Shown: piece by piece, positions 1 to 8,963 of the stretch | Numbering within the stretch: position 1 is the stretch's first letter | Layout of the letters: every line of letters starts with the position of its first letter | NCBI RefSeq assembly: GCF_033963835.1 | Contig: NZ_JAXBME010000003.1 | Coordinates: 248,001 to 312,000 of the forward strand | Direction of reading: 5' to 3' | DNA from: Cytobacillus sp. IB215665 | GTDB lineage: Bacteria > Bacillota > Bacilli > Bacillales > SM2101 | DNA: 64,000 nucleotides | The notes under the pieces: model-generated | Database searches by the model: none | Told to the model about the DNA's origin: nothing | The model's input: only the letters and a program-made list of their open reading frames with translations | Translations under genes and position numbers: made by a program

Positions 1-814
1 CATTTGACAATTGTTCTGTACCATTTTGAGCTTCAAGAGCTCCAGCTAACAATTCTTCCTGGCCTGTCTTCATTTCCCCAAATCCATCTTTTAAAGCTGT
101 TACGCCATCAACTAATTCTTTTGAACCATTATTTGATGCTTGTAACCCTTCCTTAAATGTAATTGTATTGCTTGCTAGCTTTGCTAAATTTTCTTGCAAC
201 GTAATTGCACCATCGTTTAGTTCGGTAACTCCATCATCAATCTTACTTGCACCATCACTAGCCTCTGTTAAACCATCTGCTAATTCATCAACATTGTCAA
301 ATAGGCTTTCTGCGAATGTTGCACTAATTTCATTCGCTAGCTCGCCTTTAATTTTTTCAATTGCAGATTCTCCAATTTGTCCAGCAAGAAAGTTATAACT
401 TTCATTAGGTATATATTTAAGCTCTAGCTTGGTAGGGTTATCTTCTAACAATGTTGTAGCACGCTCAGAAAAATCTACTGGAATTTCAACCATCATATAA
501 TAATCTAGATTATCCAACCCTTCTTGAGCTACATTTTCATCTACAAAATCCCATCCAAAACCTTCATTATCTTTTAATTGATCTACTAAATCATCTCCTA
601 TGTGCAGTTCTTCATCATTATACACTGTACCAATATCTTGATTTACGACTGCTACAGGTAAACGATCCATCTGATCGTATGGATCCCAGAAAGCCCATAA
701 AAACATTCCACTATATAACAGCGGAATAAACATTAACACAATGATTGGAACAATGAGTTTCTTGTTCGTTACCATCGCTTTTAGTTCTTGTATTAACAGT
801 GATATTCCTCTCAT
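1..814 (-). CDS. yhgE: YhgE/Pip family membrane protein, N-terminal part (truncated by window edge)
   Basis: This open frame reads from an ATG at 814 off the left edge of the window; 271 codons are visible. The protein starts MRGISLLIQELKA and has one hydrophobic segment at about residues 20-42. An extracytoplasmic region follows, with VVNQDIG and then a run of DG-x6-DG-type repeats (DGASKIDDGVTELNDG) that form the long helical domain of YhgE/Pip proteins. Family members have a second membrane block at the C terminus, which is outside the window. B. subtilis YhgE and lactococcal Pip (phage infection protein) are the known relatives; their biochemical function is not established, though an ABC-2-like export role has been suggested. 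It lies just downstream of its likely regulator yhgD, with a candidate operator between them. Confidence 0.9.
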   Translation of the reverse strand, partial: MRGISLLIQELKAMVTNKKLIVPIIVLMFIPLLYSGMFLWAFWDPYDQMDRLPVAVVNQDIGTVYNDEELHIGDDLVDQLKDNEGFGWDFVDENVAQEGLDNLDYYMMVEIPVDFSERATTLLEDNPTKLELKYIPNESYNFLAGQIGESAIEKIKGELANEISATFAESLFDNVDELADGLTEASDGASKIDDGVTELNDGAITLQENLAKLASNTITFKEGLQASNNGSKELVDGVTALKDGFGEMKTGQEELLAGALEAQNGTEQLSN

Positions 815-834
815 AGTATCCCCCTAGTAACATT

Positions 835-857
835 TGACTGTTTTGTTCATTTGGTCA
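835..857. promoter_or_regulatory. Candidate TetR (YhgD) operator upstream of yhgE
   Basis: This 23-bp pseudo-palindrome (TGACTG...TGGTCA) lies in the short gap between yhgD and yhgE. It matches the site at 1477-1499, read on the other strand, at 19 of 23 positions, including the core TTGTTCAT. The outer TGAC/GTCA arms fit TetR-type operators. That YhgD binds it is an inference. Confidence 0.6.
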
Positions 858-879
858 ATAATGCTGAAAAATTTAAGGA

Positions 880-1455
880 TCATCTAATTGATAATCCCTC
901 TAAGAAATAGAGCTCGAATAAGTGTAATATTTGTTCCTTATCTAACGGTTCGCGATTTTTTTCCCAATCAAAAATTAATGCAATATACAATTTTAAAAAG
1001 ATAAATGCGGTCATTTCTGGATCACAATTTCTCATTTCTTTTTTATCTATTGCAACGATAATTTTCTGTTTAATAAATCCAATAATAGCATCTTCGAGTT
1101 TAACCATAGCTTCTTGGACAGCAGGTGTACCAATCTGATTTTCCTCTTCAATTAACTTAATCATCAGTTGGTGTCTCTTTCTAAATTCTAAAATTTTGTA
1201 TAAAGCTCTATGCGCATTTTCGTGGAAACGTAATGTTGGATCAATAGCTTCTTCGGCAGCCTCTTTCATTTCAGCAATTAATGAAGATGTTATTTCGTCA
1301 AATAACTCTTCCTTATTTTTAAAGAATGTATATATCGTACCTTTCCCAACATTAGCGAGTTTTGCGACTTGGTCCATCGTTGTTGCTTTATACCCAAACA
1401 AAGAAAAAGATTTTGTCGCTGCGTCTATTATTAGTTGTTTTCGATCTTTAACCAC
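880..1455 (-). CDS. yhgD: TetR/AcrR family transcriptional regulator YhgD
   Basis: A 191-residue TetR regulator. The N-terminal helix-turn-helix is clear (FGYKATTMDQVAKLANVGKG, then TIYTFF), and a C-terminal ligand-binding helical domain follows. The start is GTG at 1455, chosen because GAGGTG lies 5 bases upstream. It sits immediately upstream of yhgE on the same strand, as in B. subtilis, so it probably represses yhgE and itself. Two matching 23-bp palindromes flank the gene. The inducer is unknown. Confidence 0.92.
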   Translation of the reverse strand: MVKDRKQLIIDAATKSFSLFGYKATTMDQVAKLANVGKGTIYTFFKNKEELFDEITSSLIAEMKEAAEEAIDPTLRFHENAHRALYKILEFRKRHQLMIKLIEEENQIGTPAVQEAMVKLEDAIIGFIKQKIIVAIDKKEMRNCDPEMTAFIFLKLYIALIFDWEKNREPLDKEQILHLFELYFLEGLSIR

Positions 1456-1476
1456 TGCTACACCTCATTCCACAAC

Positions 1477-1499
1477 TGACCAGATGAACAATTTAGTCA
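1477..1499. promoter_or_regulatory. Candidate TetR (YhgD) operator upstream of yhgD
   Basis: A 23-bp site (TGACCAGATGAAC...AGTCA) starting about 20 bases upstream of the yhgD start. Read on the minus strand it is TGACTAAATTGTTCAT..TGGTCA, nearly identical to the site at 835-857. Its position suits autoregulation. Confidence 0.6.
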
Positions 1500-1871
1500 T
1501 TTAGTATGAAGATACTATAACACAAGACCAAAACCTTGAGCAACACTTTTGGTATTAATTTTATAAAAACAGTTTTTTCTAAAAAATGCAAACGTATTCA
1601 TACCTTCAGTCTGTAGATGTATGAAAGTTCCTTTTCGTATCGGTTTAAATTCGTAGCAATCATTCAATACAAATACCAATTTATTCCAATTATTTATAAG
1701 TTACGCTTAAGGCAAGGATCTTTTCGTTACAATTTAATGCATTAGACAAGTTGTTTATTATATCCAGTTCTTATTCGGTTTTAAAAAGGCGAGATGTAAC
1801 AAAAGATTGTTAACTACATGTAGAATGATTCTTACGAGAAACAGCCTAATGTAAATAAAGGAGGAATACAG

Positions 1872-1994
1872 ATGGACATGAATCACTATTTACAAAGAAT
1901 AGGAGTACACTCCCTCACAGGTGAAAAAGAACAAGACTTGAGAATCTTACTACGACATCACCTATACACAGTTCCATTTAAGACAAAAGATTAG
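1872..1994 (+). pseudogene. Arylamine N-acetyltransferase remnant (N-terminal 40 residues only)
   Basis: A short frame preceded by AAAGGAGG encodes MDMNHYLQRIG...LLRHHLYTVPFKTKD and then stops. This matches the start of arylamine N-acetyltransferases, where a YLxRIG opening is followed by L-x2-LHxxHLxxVPFENLD. The catalytic Cys, His and Asp region and the rest of the usual 250-280 residues are absent, and no continuation is seen downstream. A start codon and good ribosome binding site survive, so a 40-residue peptide could still be made, but it could not be an enzyme. A repeat element begins 76 bases downstream. Confidence 0.6.
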
Positions 1995-2070
1995 TAACAA
2001 GCTCAATACCTAATATCGGTAAGCAACTTGAACATCGATGAATCGAGTATGTAGCAACTTCGTCTGTTTA

Positions 2071-2230
2071 GGCTCTTTTCGTAAACTTTGTTGCTATTAT
2101 TTCTAAAATGGACAGTTTGATGAGTTTTAAGAGAATTCAATAATTTTAAAAGTAGAAAAGATGCCACGAACGCTAGATATATACGTGCTTAACCTTAGAA
2201 CGAAAAGCAACAATCAATGCGAAAACAGCC
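2071..2230 (+). repeat. MITE-like dispersed repeat, full copy
   Basis: Begins GGCTCTTTTCGTAAAC and ends AATGCGAAAACAGCC, so the termini form an imperfect inverted repeat (GGCT[C/G]TTTTCG). It is flanked by tctgttta and tttgttta (7 of 8 identical), which looks like an 8-bp target duplication. It contains the family core GAAAAGATGCCACGAACGCT. No coding capacity. Confidence 0.75.
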
Positions 2231-2270
2231 TTTGTTTAACACCTATAGAAATGAGGGGGTGATATAAAAA

Positions 2271-2298
2271 AGAGGCTAACTATAATTAGTTAACCTCT
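2271..2298 (-). terminator. Rho-independent terminator of the heme operon
   Basis: The minus strand reads AGAGGTTAACTA-loop-TAGTTAGCCTCT followed by TTTTTTAT. The hemY stop codon (2286-2288) lies inside the hairpin. Confidence 0.8.
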
Positions 2299-3731
2299 AC
2301 TAGTTCTTTTGAATGCGTTTGGATATATTCTAAAACTTTCTTAACTGCCTCTTCACCTTGATCTATACAATCTGGGATGCCTAAGCCTTCGAACGAGCTT
2401 CCTGCTAAAAATACGCCGGGCAAATCCTTCTCCATTATTTCTTTCACATTCTCTACTCGTTCTTTGTGTCCAACAGTGTATTGAGGCATTGATTTTTTCC
2501 ATCGAGTTATAATAGAAAACTCTGGATCGCTAGTAATATTCATTGTTTTATTTAAATCTTCTAAAACAACTTTTATGATCTCATCATCAGTTTGATCAAC
2601 AATTGCTTCATCTCCAGCTCTACCGACATAGCACCGTAACAGTATTTTTCCTTTTGGTGTTGTATGTGGCCATTTCTTATGTGTCCAAGTACATGCAGTG
2701 ATGGTATAATCACTATTTCTTGAGACAACAAACCCTGTACCATCTATGTCTTTGTTGATTGCAGACTGCGGAAATGCAAGTGCAACTGTAGCAACTGAAG
2801 TTGATGGCATATTTTTAAATCCATCAAAAAACGAATAATCAGCAAGAATGTTTTGGGTAATTTCATGTGGTGTTGTAATAACAACCGTATCAGCTATTAT
2901 TTGCTCACCATTACTTAAATGAACAATATATTCATCATTTACCTTTTCTAACTTGATCACACTTGTGTTCTTTAATACTGAACCAGCATCTAACTTCTCC
3001 TCAACTGCTTCAACTAACGATTGTAAACCAGTTGAAACAGTTAAGAACATCCCTTTTGCTTTACCTTTCTCAGCATTTTTCGCTTTTCGTGGTGTCATAC
3101 TCTTCATTCCGACTATTAAACTACCATGCTTTTGTTCAACTTGATGAAATTGCGGAAAAGTTGATAATAAGCTCAGTTTGTCAATATCACCTGCATATAT
3201 ACCTGATAGTAATGGCTCTATTAAATTCTCTACAACTTCATCACCTAATCGTCTGCGGAAAAATTGTCCTAATGATTGATCACCAACTACTTTTGATTTG
3301 GGTAATACAAAATCAGCTGCTGCTCGAATTTTACCGAATGGCGAAAACAATCCTGTTGTAACAAATGGAGCAATTTGTGTAGGAATTCCCATAATGGAGC
3401 CACCTGGCATCGGGTGTAAGTTTCCTTTAACTTGTACAAAAGATTGTCCGGTAGAATTATTTACTAGTTCATCTCCTAGTCCCACCTCTGTAGCTAGTCT
3501 TGATGCACTTCTCTTCCTTTCTAAAAAGGAATCTGGTCCCTTCTCAATAACAAAGCCATCTCGTTCGGCTGTTTGAATCTTTCCTCCGAGATGATTGGAA
3601 GATTCTATTAACGTACATGCTAAAGAAATCCCTCTCTCTCTTGCTTCCTTTTGCAAGTAATATGCTGTTGTTACTCCAGTGATACCACCACCAATTACGA
3701 CAGTCCTTCTCTTCACATTACTCACTTGCAC
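2286..3731 (-). CDS. hemY: Protoporphyrinogen/coproporphyrinogen oxidase HemY
   Basis: A 481-residue FAD-dependent oxidase of the HemY/PPOX family. In Gram-positive bacteria it oxidises coproporphyrinogen III to coproporphyrin III in the coproporphyrin-dependent heme pathway. The Rossmann motif GGGITG lies at residues 14-19, IEKGPDSFL and SGIYAGDIDKLSL are family hallmarks, and the C terminus has SFEGLGIPDCIDQG. Length agrees with B. subtilis HemY (about 470). The start is a GTG at 3731, with in-frame GTGs at 3725 and 3716 as alternatives; AAGG lies just upstream. It is the last gene of hemE-hemH-hemY, 13 bases after hemH. Confidence 0.95.
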   Translation of the reverse strand: MQVSNVKRRTVVIGGGITGVTTAYYLQKEARERGISLACTLIESSNHLGGKIQTAERDGFVIEKGPDSFLERKRSASRLATEVGLGDELVNNSTGQSFVQVKGNLHPMPGGSIMGIPTQIAPFVTTGLFSPFGKIRAAADFVLPKSKVVGDQSLGQFFRRRLGDEVVENLIEPLLSGIYAGDIDKLSLLSTFPQFHQVEQKHGSLIVGMKSMTPRKAKNAEKGKAKGMFLTVSTGLQSLVEAVEEKLDAGSVLKNTSVIKLEKVNDEYIVHLSNGEQIIADTVVITTPHEITQNILADYSFFDGFKNMPSTSVATVALAFPQSAINKDIDGTGFVVSRNSDYTITACTWTHKKWPHTTPKGKILLRCYVGRAGDEAIVDQTDDEIIKVVLEDLNKTMNITSDPEFSIITRWKKSMPQYTVGHKERVENVKEIMEKDLPGVFLAGSSFEGLGIPDCIDQGEEAVKKVLEYIQTHSKELVEVN

Positions 3732-3744
3732 ATCGCCTTCTTTA

Positions 3745-4683
3745 TTATAGTTTTTTATTATCTAATGCTTTTAACACAACTGAAGCCATTGCATCTATGA
3801 AATCCGGGTTTGTATTTGGCATTTCAGGACGGTAATATGTTGCATTCAGTTCATCAGTAACCATTTTACATTCAATGTCATTATCATATAATACTTCTAA
3901 GTGATCGGAGACAAACCCAACAGGTATATAAACGAATGTTTTATAACCTTGTTCTTTATACAACTGTCTAGTTAAATCTTGTACGTCTGGTCCTAACCAC
4001 GGCTCAGGCGTATTACCAGCACTCTGCCAACCTATTACATAGTCAGAAATCTCCGCATTCGTTGAAATTAAATCAGCTGTGTGCTGTAATTGCTGTAAGT
4101 AAGGGTCACCATTAGCAAGGATTTTCTCAGGTAAACTATGAGCTGAAACAATAAGTACAGCGTTATTCCGTTGCTCATCAGGCATTTTATGATAAGTTTC
4201 TGTCACCTTTTCCACCCAATAATTGATAAATTTAGGCTCATCATACCAACTTTCAATTGAATGAATGATGGGTCCACCAAGTTTATCAGCAGCTTCCTTA
4301 GCCCTACCATTATAGGATTTAACACTGAAAGTTGAAAAATGTGGCGCTAAAACGATACTAACTGCTTCTTCAATTCCGTCGTCTTTCATCTGTTTCACAG
4401 CATCTTCAACAAATGGCTCAATATGCTTTAAGCCAAGATAAGGTTTAAATTCTATCTCCTGCTGAATATCATTTAGATGTGAAGCAAGCTTAGCTGCTTG
4501 TTCTTGGGTAATTTTAGCCAGTGGAGAAATTCCACCAATTGCTTGATATCGTTCTCTAAGATCATCAAGCATATCAATAGTTGGTTTTCTCCCTCGCCGG
4601 ATATGCGTATAATATCTTTCTATATCTTCCTCATTGTATGGTGTCCCATATGCCATAACGAGCAAACCCATTTGTTTCTTCAT
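3745..4683 (-). CDS. hemH: Ferrochelatase (coproporphyrin-type) HemH
   Basis: A 312-residue ferrochelatase, which inserts ferrous iron into the porphyrin; Firmicute enzymes act on coproporphyrin III. Visible hallmarks are [11 protein letters not shown] at the N terminus, the catalytic histidine in [10 protein letters not shown] and the acidic [12 protein letters not shown] segment near the C terminus. The frame extends upstream, but the start is set at ATG 4683 because AAAGGGGG precedes it and the resulting length matches B. subtilis HemH (310). Second gene of the heme operon, about 55 bases after hemE. Confidence 0.95.
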   Translation of the reverse strand: MKKQMGLLVMAYGTPYNEEDIERYYTHIRRGRKPTIDMLDDLRERYQAIGGISPLAKITQEQAAKLASHLNDIQQEIEFKPYLGLKHIEPFVEDAVKQMKDDGIEEAVSIVLAPHFSTFSVKSYNGRAKEAADKLGGPIIHSIESWYDEPKFINYWVEKVTETYHKMPDEQRNNAVLIVSAHSLPEKILANGDPYLQQLQHTADLISTNAEISDYVIGWQSAGNTPEPWLGPDVQDLTRQLYKEQGYKTFVYIPVGFVSDHLEVLYDNDIECKMVTDELNATYYRPEMPNTNPDFIDAMASVVLKALDNKKL

Positions 4684-4737
4684 AATTTTATTACCCCCTT
4701 TTAATCTCTTAGCCAATATACCCCTTCTACATCTTTG

Positions 4738-5781
4738 TTACTTGTTTAATGAATAATCATGGATAAATGTAGTAAGACGTTTTAAAGTATCAGGTTGAAC
4801 TTCCGGAAATACCCCATGACCGAGATTAAAAATATAACCAGGTAACTCCATACCTTGATCTAATATTGCTTTAGTTCGTTCTTCAATGACTTCCCACGGT
4901 GCGAGTAAAATTGCTGGGTCAAGGTTTCCTTGTACTGGTTTATGAATACCTATAGACCTAGCTTCTTTTATCGGAAGTCGCCAATCTAAACCTACAACAT
5001 TTAATGGTAAATCATGCCATTCTTTAGCTAAATGGCTTGCACCAACACCAAACATGATTAATGGAACTTGCTCTTCGCTTAGTTCTGAAAAAATTCGATT
5101 CATTATTGGTTTAATAAAATAACGATAATCTGCAACATTTAATGCACCAACCCATGAATCAAATATTTGTATCGCACTAGCACCTGCATTAATTTGTGAT
5201 TTTACATATGTAATAACCATGTCTCCTAACTTGTCCATTAAGGCAAACCAAGCAGTTGGTTCTGCATACATAAAGGCTTTCGTCTTATTGTAATTTTTCG
5301 ACGGACCTCCCTCAATCATATAGCTAGCAAGTGTAAATGGTGCTCCCGAAAAACTAATTAGTGGTACATTTAATTGTTCTGTAGTCAATAATTTAATTGT
5401 ATCAAGAACATATGGTACATCAGCTTCTGGATTTATTTCTCCTAGATTTTCAACATCGTTTAATGAACGTATCGGATTCGATATAACTGGTCCGATACCT
5501 GATTTAATTTCTACATCAACCCCCATTGCCGGAAGAGGAGTCATAATATCTTTATATAAAATTGCTGCATCAACATTATATTGCTCAACTGGAAGTCTCG
5601 TCACATACGCACAAAGTTCTGGTTGATGAGTAATGTCAAAAAGCGAGTATTTTTCTTTTATCTTTCTGTATTCTGGTTGTGAGCGTCCAGCTTGACGCAT
5701 GTACCAAACAGGCACGTAATCTGTCTTTTCACCTCTACATGCCTTCAAAAACGTATCATTTAAAATTGTGTTGTTTGCCAT
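4738..5781 (-). CDS. hemE: Uroporphyrinogen decarboxylase HemE
   Basis: A 347-residue cytoplasmic enzyme that decarboxylates uroporphyrinogen III to coproporphyrinogen III. The signature [14 protein letters not shown] lies near the N terminus, followed by [30 protein letters not shown] and [11 protein letters not shown], all typical of HemE. The open frame continues to 5862, but ATG 5781 is preceded by AAAGGGTGG at normal spacing and gives the family length. First gene of hemE-hemH-hemY, expressed leftwards. Confidence 0.96.
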   Translation of the reverse strand: MANNTILNDTFLKACRGEKTDYVPVWYMRQAGRSQPEYRKIKEKYSLFDITHQPELCAYVTRLPVEQYNVDAAILYKDIMTPLPAMGVDVEIKSGIGPVISNPIRSLNDVENLGEINPEADVPYVLDTIKLLTTEQLNVPLISFSGAPFTLASYMIEGGPSKNYNKTKAFMYAEPTAWFALMDKLGDMVITYVKSQINAGASAIQIFDSWVGALNVADYRYFIKPIMNRIFSELSEEQVPLIMFGVGASHLAKEWHDLPLNVVGLDWRLPIKEARSIGIHKPVQGNLDPAILLAPWEVIEERTKAILDQGMELPGYIFNLGHGVFPEVQPDTLKRLTTFIHDYSLNK

Positions 5782-5920
5782 AAAGCCCACCCTTTCATTA
5801 TTCCACCTAAATATCATATAAGAACTCTTATTTCCAATCAAATGATACATATTATTATACAAAACAATATACTGATAGTAGTATGTATATCTTGTGAACG
5901 TTTTCTTTTATTCAATACGA

Positions 5921-5942
5921 AGACTTGGCTGTAGCCAAGTCT
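5921..5942. other. Perfect 10-bp stem hairpin between pbpF and hemE
   Basis: AGACTTGGCT-GT-AGCCAAGTCT is a perfect hairpin in the 422-bp gap between pbpF and hemE. The plus strand continues ATCGTTTTATTT, a weak U tract. The minus strand, the direction of both neighbouring genes, has no U tract. It could be a weak terminator or a leader structure for hemE. Confidence 0.4.
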
Positions 5943-6039
5943 ATCGTTTTATTTATACAAGCCCTTGTCATTAATTTTGTTATCATATTAACTTAATAAG
6001 GACACCTAGGCGTAGTATGAATGTAATCTCTCTCCTTTT

Positions 6040-6122
6040 TTTAAAAAGGAAAGATGCCTCAAACTCTTATTGATTGGATTTCTTACTACGCAAAAAATAA
6101 CAATGAATGCGAAAACATCGTT
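6040..6122 (+). repeat. MITE-like dispersed repeat, right-end fragment
   Basis: Contains GGAAAGATGCCTCAAACTC and ends AACAATGAATGCGAAAACA, matching the right half of the family. The left end is missing or degraded. Confidence 0.5.
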
Positions 6123-6203
6123 GTACAAAAACACTATTAACTATAACTGTTTATACTATACTTGTATATATAACATTTAAAAATGTCAATAAATTGACCA
6201 TAA

Positions 6204-8345
6204 TTACTCATCAAATGTAAAGAATTGTGGCTTAACATTATTAGAAGGACTACCCTCTTCGCCTGTAATCGGATTATAAGGAACTACTTGATAATTGGGT
6301 ATCGAAAAAATATTGACAGATGAAATAGCAAAGTCTCCTTTTCCAGTAACCGTACCTATAAGTGTTGCTTTATTATTTTTCTTTTCATAAATTCGATACT
6401 TGATTCTCTTATCCTTAGCTGGTGTCCATTCTAAATTTACAGAAAAAAAACCATATGGTTTGAAAGAGAGTTGTGCAAATAAATCATTTATCTCTTTTAA
6501 TCGGATTGGTTGTTCTAGATCCTCTACTTGCTCAGGAACTTCAAACGCTAAATGTTTACTTTCAAACGTCTCTTCTATAATTTTTTTAAATAATAGGGTT
6601 GGTTGACTACTACCTTTTGTTAAATAATGAGATTTGTCTGTTTTGTCATACCCCATCCATAATGCGCCAACAACTGTAGGTGTATACCCAACAAACCACG
6701 CATCTTTTGTCGCATCTTCAACTGGCTCGTACGATGTCGAACCAGTTTTTCCAGCTAAAGCCCCTGAGTATTTTCCCATTTGTGCTGTTCCTTCTCGAAC
6801 TACCCCCTCTAGCATGCGAGTCATATACCAAGCAGTTTGCTTAGAAAATACACGTTTTTCTTCTTTATTAAATTCCCCAATCACCCGATTGTTACGGTCT
6901 TCAATTTTTGTAATAAAGTGAGGTTCAATCACTTTACCACCTTCAGCAAATGCACGATAAACCGTTGTTAAATCAATTGGAGAAACTCCTTCCTCTAATC
7001 CTCCGAGTGCCATTGCGAGACCTTTATCTGTTATTGAAATCCCAGCTTTTTCTAAATATTTTTTTCCATAATCAATACCTAAATTATTTAACGCCCATAC
7101 AGCAGGGGCATTTGCAGATTCAATAATAGCATCATACATCGTTATTTTATCTTTATAAACATCGTTGTAATTATGCGGTTCATAATCACCATATTGTAGC
7201 AGTTGATCAACTAATAATGAGTAAGGATTAAATTCTTCTTTCTCAAGTGCAGGACCGTATACGACTATGGGCTTAAATGTAGAACCAGGCTGTCTTTTTA
7301 CCGTTGCACGATTCAAGCCCTTTTGTACATAGTTACGCCCACCAATACAAGCTATGATCCCTCCTGTTTTATTATCCATTAAGACAAAAGCGCCTTGAAC
7401 ATTTTCATCTGTACCAGCAAAATTATTTAAGTCTTGGAATAATTCATAAGCTTTTTGTTGTACAGTCGCATCTAAGGGCACAGTAATTTTGTATCCACCC
7501 TTTAATAATTCGTTATTCGTCAATCCATATCTTTCTTCGGCTTCCTTGACTACTAAATCTATATAAGATAATAAATACATATTTTCATTCATCTGATTTA
7601 TATCTAACGCTAACGTTCTACCTTGATAACGAACTGCATCCTCGGGTGTGATATACCCTTTTCTTTCCATCAAACTTAAAACAAGGTTTCTCCGATCAAA
7701 ACTTTTCTCTGGCTGTAGAATCGGGGAATAATTAGTTGGAGCTTTTGGTATTGCAGCTAATAACGCTCCTTGTTCTACAGTTAGTTCAGACACATGTTTG
7801 TTGAAATATAATTGGGAAGCAGCTTCAATACCGTAAGCACCGTGCCCAAAATATATTTGGTTCAAATACATTTCTAGCAGCTCTTGTTTACTATATTTTT
7901 TTTCTAGATTAAGTGCGATAATTACTTCTTTTGTTTTTCGTAGCCACGTTTTTTCATTGGAAAGGAAGATGTTTTTAGCGAGCTGTTGTGTTATCGTACT
8001 TCCTCCCTCCACCTTCTTTCCTTCAGTTATATCCCTATATAATGCCCTCATAATGGCTCTTAAATCAACTCCATGATGATTATAGAAACGTTCATCCTCC
8101 ACTGATATAAATGCCTGCTGTACATGTTTAGGAATGTCTTGTATAGAGACCAATTCTCTGTTCTCTATATAAAGCTTTGCAATTAACTCATCCTCATCAC
8201 TTACTAACGTTGAAGCAGAGTTCATCACAAGTTTTTTTTCATCAACTACATAATCTCCAGCATATATTATAAATAAATATGCAACTAATCCGACAAAAAA
8301 AGTAAAAAATATAATTACACTTGCTTTACTAATCACTTTAAGCAT
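6204..8345 (-). CDS. pbpF: Class A penicillin-binding protein PbpF (PBP 2C-like)
   Basis: A 713-residue bifunctional peptidoglycan synthase; B. subtilis PbpF has 714 residues. One N-terminal membrane anchor lies at about residues 10-30. The glycosyltransferase domain shows EDERFYNHHG and EGGSTITQQLAKN. The transpeptidase domain shows the active-site STFK (PGSTFKP), ESANAP and the KTG motif AGKTGST. It polymerises and crosslinks peptidoglycan outside the membrane; in B. subtilis it has a role in spore germ cell wall synthesis. It lies upstream of hemE in the same direction, as in B. subtilis. Confidence 0.95.
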   Translation of the reverse strand: MLKVISKASVIIFFTFFVGLVAYLFIIYAGDYVVDEKKLVMNSASTLVSDEDELIAKLYIENRELVSIQDIPKHVQQAFISVEDERFYNHHGVDLRAIMRALYRDITEGKKVEGGSTITQQLAKNIFLSNEKTWLRKTKEVIIALNLEKKYSKQELLEMYLNQIYFGHGAYGIEAASQLYFNKHVSELTVEQGALLAAIPKAPTNYSPILQPEKSFDRRNLVLSLMERKGYITPEDAVRYQGRTLALDINQMNENMYLLSYIDLVVKEAEERYGLTNNELLKGGYKITVPLDATVQQKAYELFQDLNNFAGTDENVQGAFVLMDNKTGGIIACIGGRNYVQKGLNRATVKRQPGSTFKPIVVYGPALEKEEFNPYSLLVDQLLQYGDYEPHNYNDVYKDKITMYDAIIESANAPAVWALNNLGIDYGKKYLEKAGISITDKGLAMALGGLEEGVSPIDLTTVYRAFAEGGKVIEPHFITKIEDRNNRVIGEFNKEEKRVFSKQTAWYMTRMLEGVVREGTAQMGKYSGALAGKTGSTSYEPVEDATKDAWFVGYTPTVVGALWMGYDKTDKSHYLTKGSSQPTLLFKKIIEETFESKHLAFEVPEQVEDLEQPIRLKEINDLFAQLSFKPYGFFSVNLEWTPAKDKRIKYRIYEKKNNKATLIGTVTGKGDFAISSVNIFSIPNYQVVPYNPITGEEGSPSNNVKPQFFTFDE

Positions 8346-8488
8346 GCAACATCACCTCCAAATGACGCATTATAAAACTGACAACTTAATAGCGACCTCG
8401 ACAGTACAGCTATACTATATTGAATTGTCCATTCATGCAACTATTAATTATTATTCATGTAAATGTTTCACAATATGTAAAAAGATTA

Positions 8489-8522
8489 AGCTCTTTTTGT
8501 AAAGTTTGTTGTTATTCTTAAA
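8489..8522 (+). repeat. MITE-like dispersed repeat, left-end fragment
   Basis: AGCTCTTTTTGTAAAGTTTGTTGTTATT matches the family left end. It is interrupted after about 30 bases by the next copy. Confidence 0.5.
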
Positions 8523-8643
8523 GGCTCTTTTCGTAAATTTTGTTGAGCTCAAGATGCGTTTAACACAACAGTTTTCATTTTCACAAGACAAGATATTAAG
8601 TATTTAACTTAATACGCAAACCAACAAAAAATGGGAAAACAGC
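8523..8643 (+). repeat. MITE-like dispersed repeat, diverged copy
   Basis: Begins GGCTCTTTTCGTAAATTTTGTTG and ends AATGGGAAAACAGC. The interior is diverged from the consensus and no flanking duplication is seen. It directly abuts the left-end fragment at 8489-8522, as if inserted into an older copy. Confidence 0.6.
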
Positions 8644-8720
8644 ATAAAAATAGGCGCTGTCCAGCATGGCACAATTCAGACTTATCTACATGTCGTAGGA
8701 TATTGTTACTAAAATCCCCC

Positions 8721-8812
8721 TCCAAGCCTCTCGAGACGTTTCGCTTCAATCCATAAAGACAAAAACCGCCTTCTTGACTTGATGCTCCAATGCTTGTTGA
8801 GGGAAGTCATGG
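8721..8812 (-). repeat. Degenerate copy of the 125-bp palindromic repeat
   Basis: The minus strand shows CCCTCAACAAGCATTGGAGC, then an AAGGCGG-type stem segment and CTCGAGAGG. This is a diverged version of the tandem repeat at 12.5 kb, where the equivalents are CCCGACAAGCACTGGAG and CTCGAGGG. Confidence 0.4.
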
Positions 8813-8916
8813 ATGACGACATATCCTCATAGCCCATAGGATGTGGGAAGAATTTAGATGAAATTAAGTCGGCTTCGTTTTTCTAAATAAGTTAACAATT
8901 TTTTCAATTTTGTTGA

Positions 8917-8944
8917 TTGGGACAATGGATGAAATTGTTATAAT
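8917..8944 (+). promoter_or_regulatory. Probable vegetative promoter of hmoB
   Basis: TTGGGA and TATAAT are separated by 16 bases, with the -10 element 20 bases upstream of the hmoB start. TTGATT at 8913 is an alternative -35 with long spacing. The leader would be very short. Confidence 0.5.
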
Positions 8945-8963
8945 GATAGTGAGGTGATGAATT

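Noticed and set aside
5782-6203. Riboswitch or heme-responsive leader in front of hemE
   Set aside because: Only one simple hairpin and a repeat fragment are visible; no known riboswitch core was recognised.
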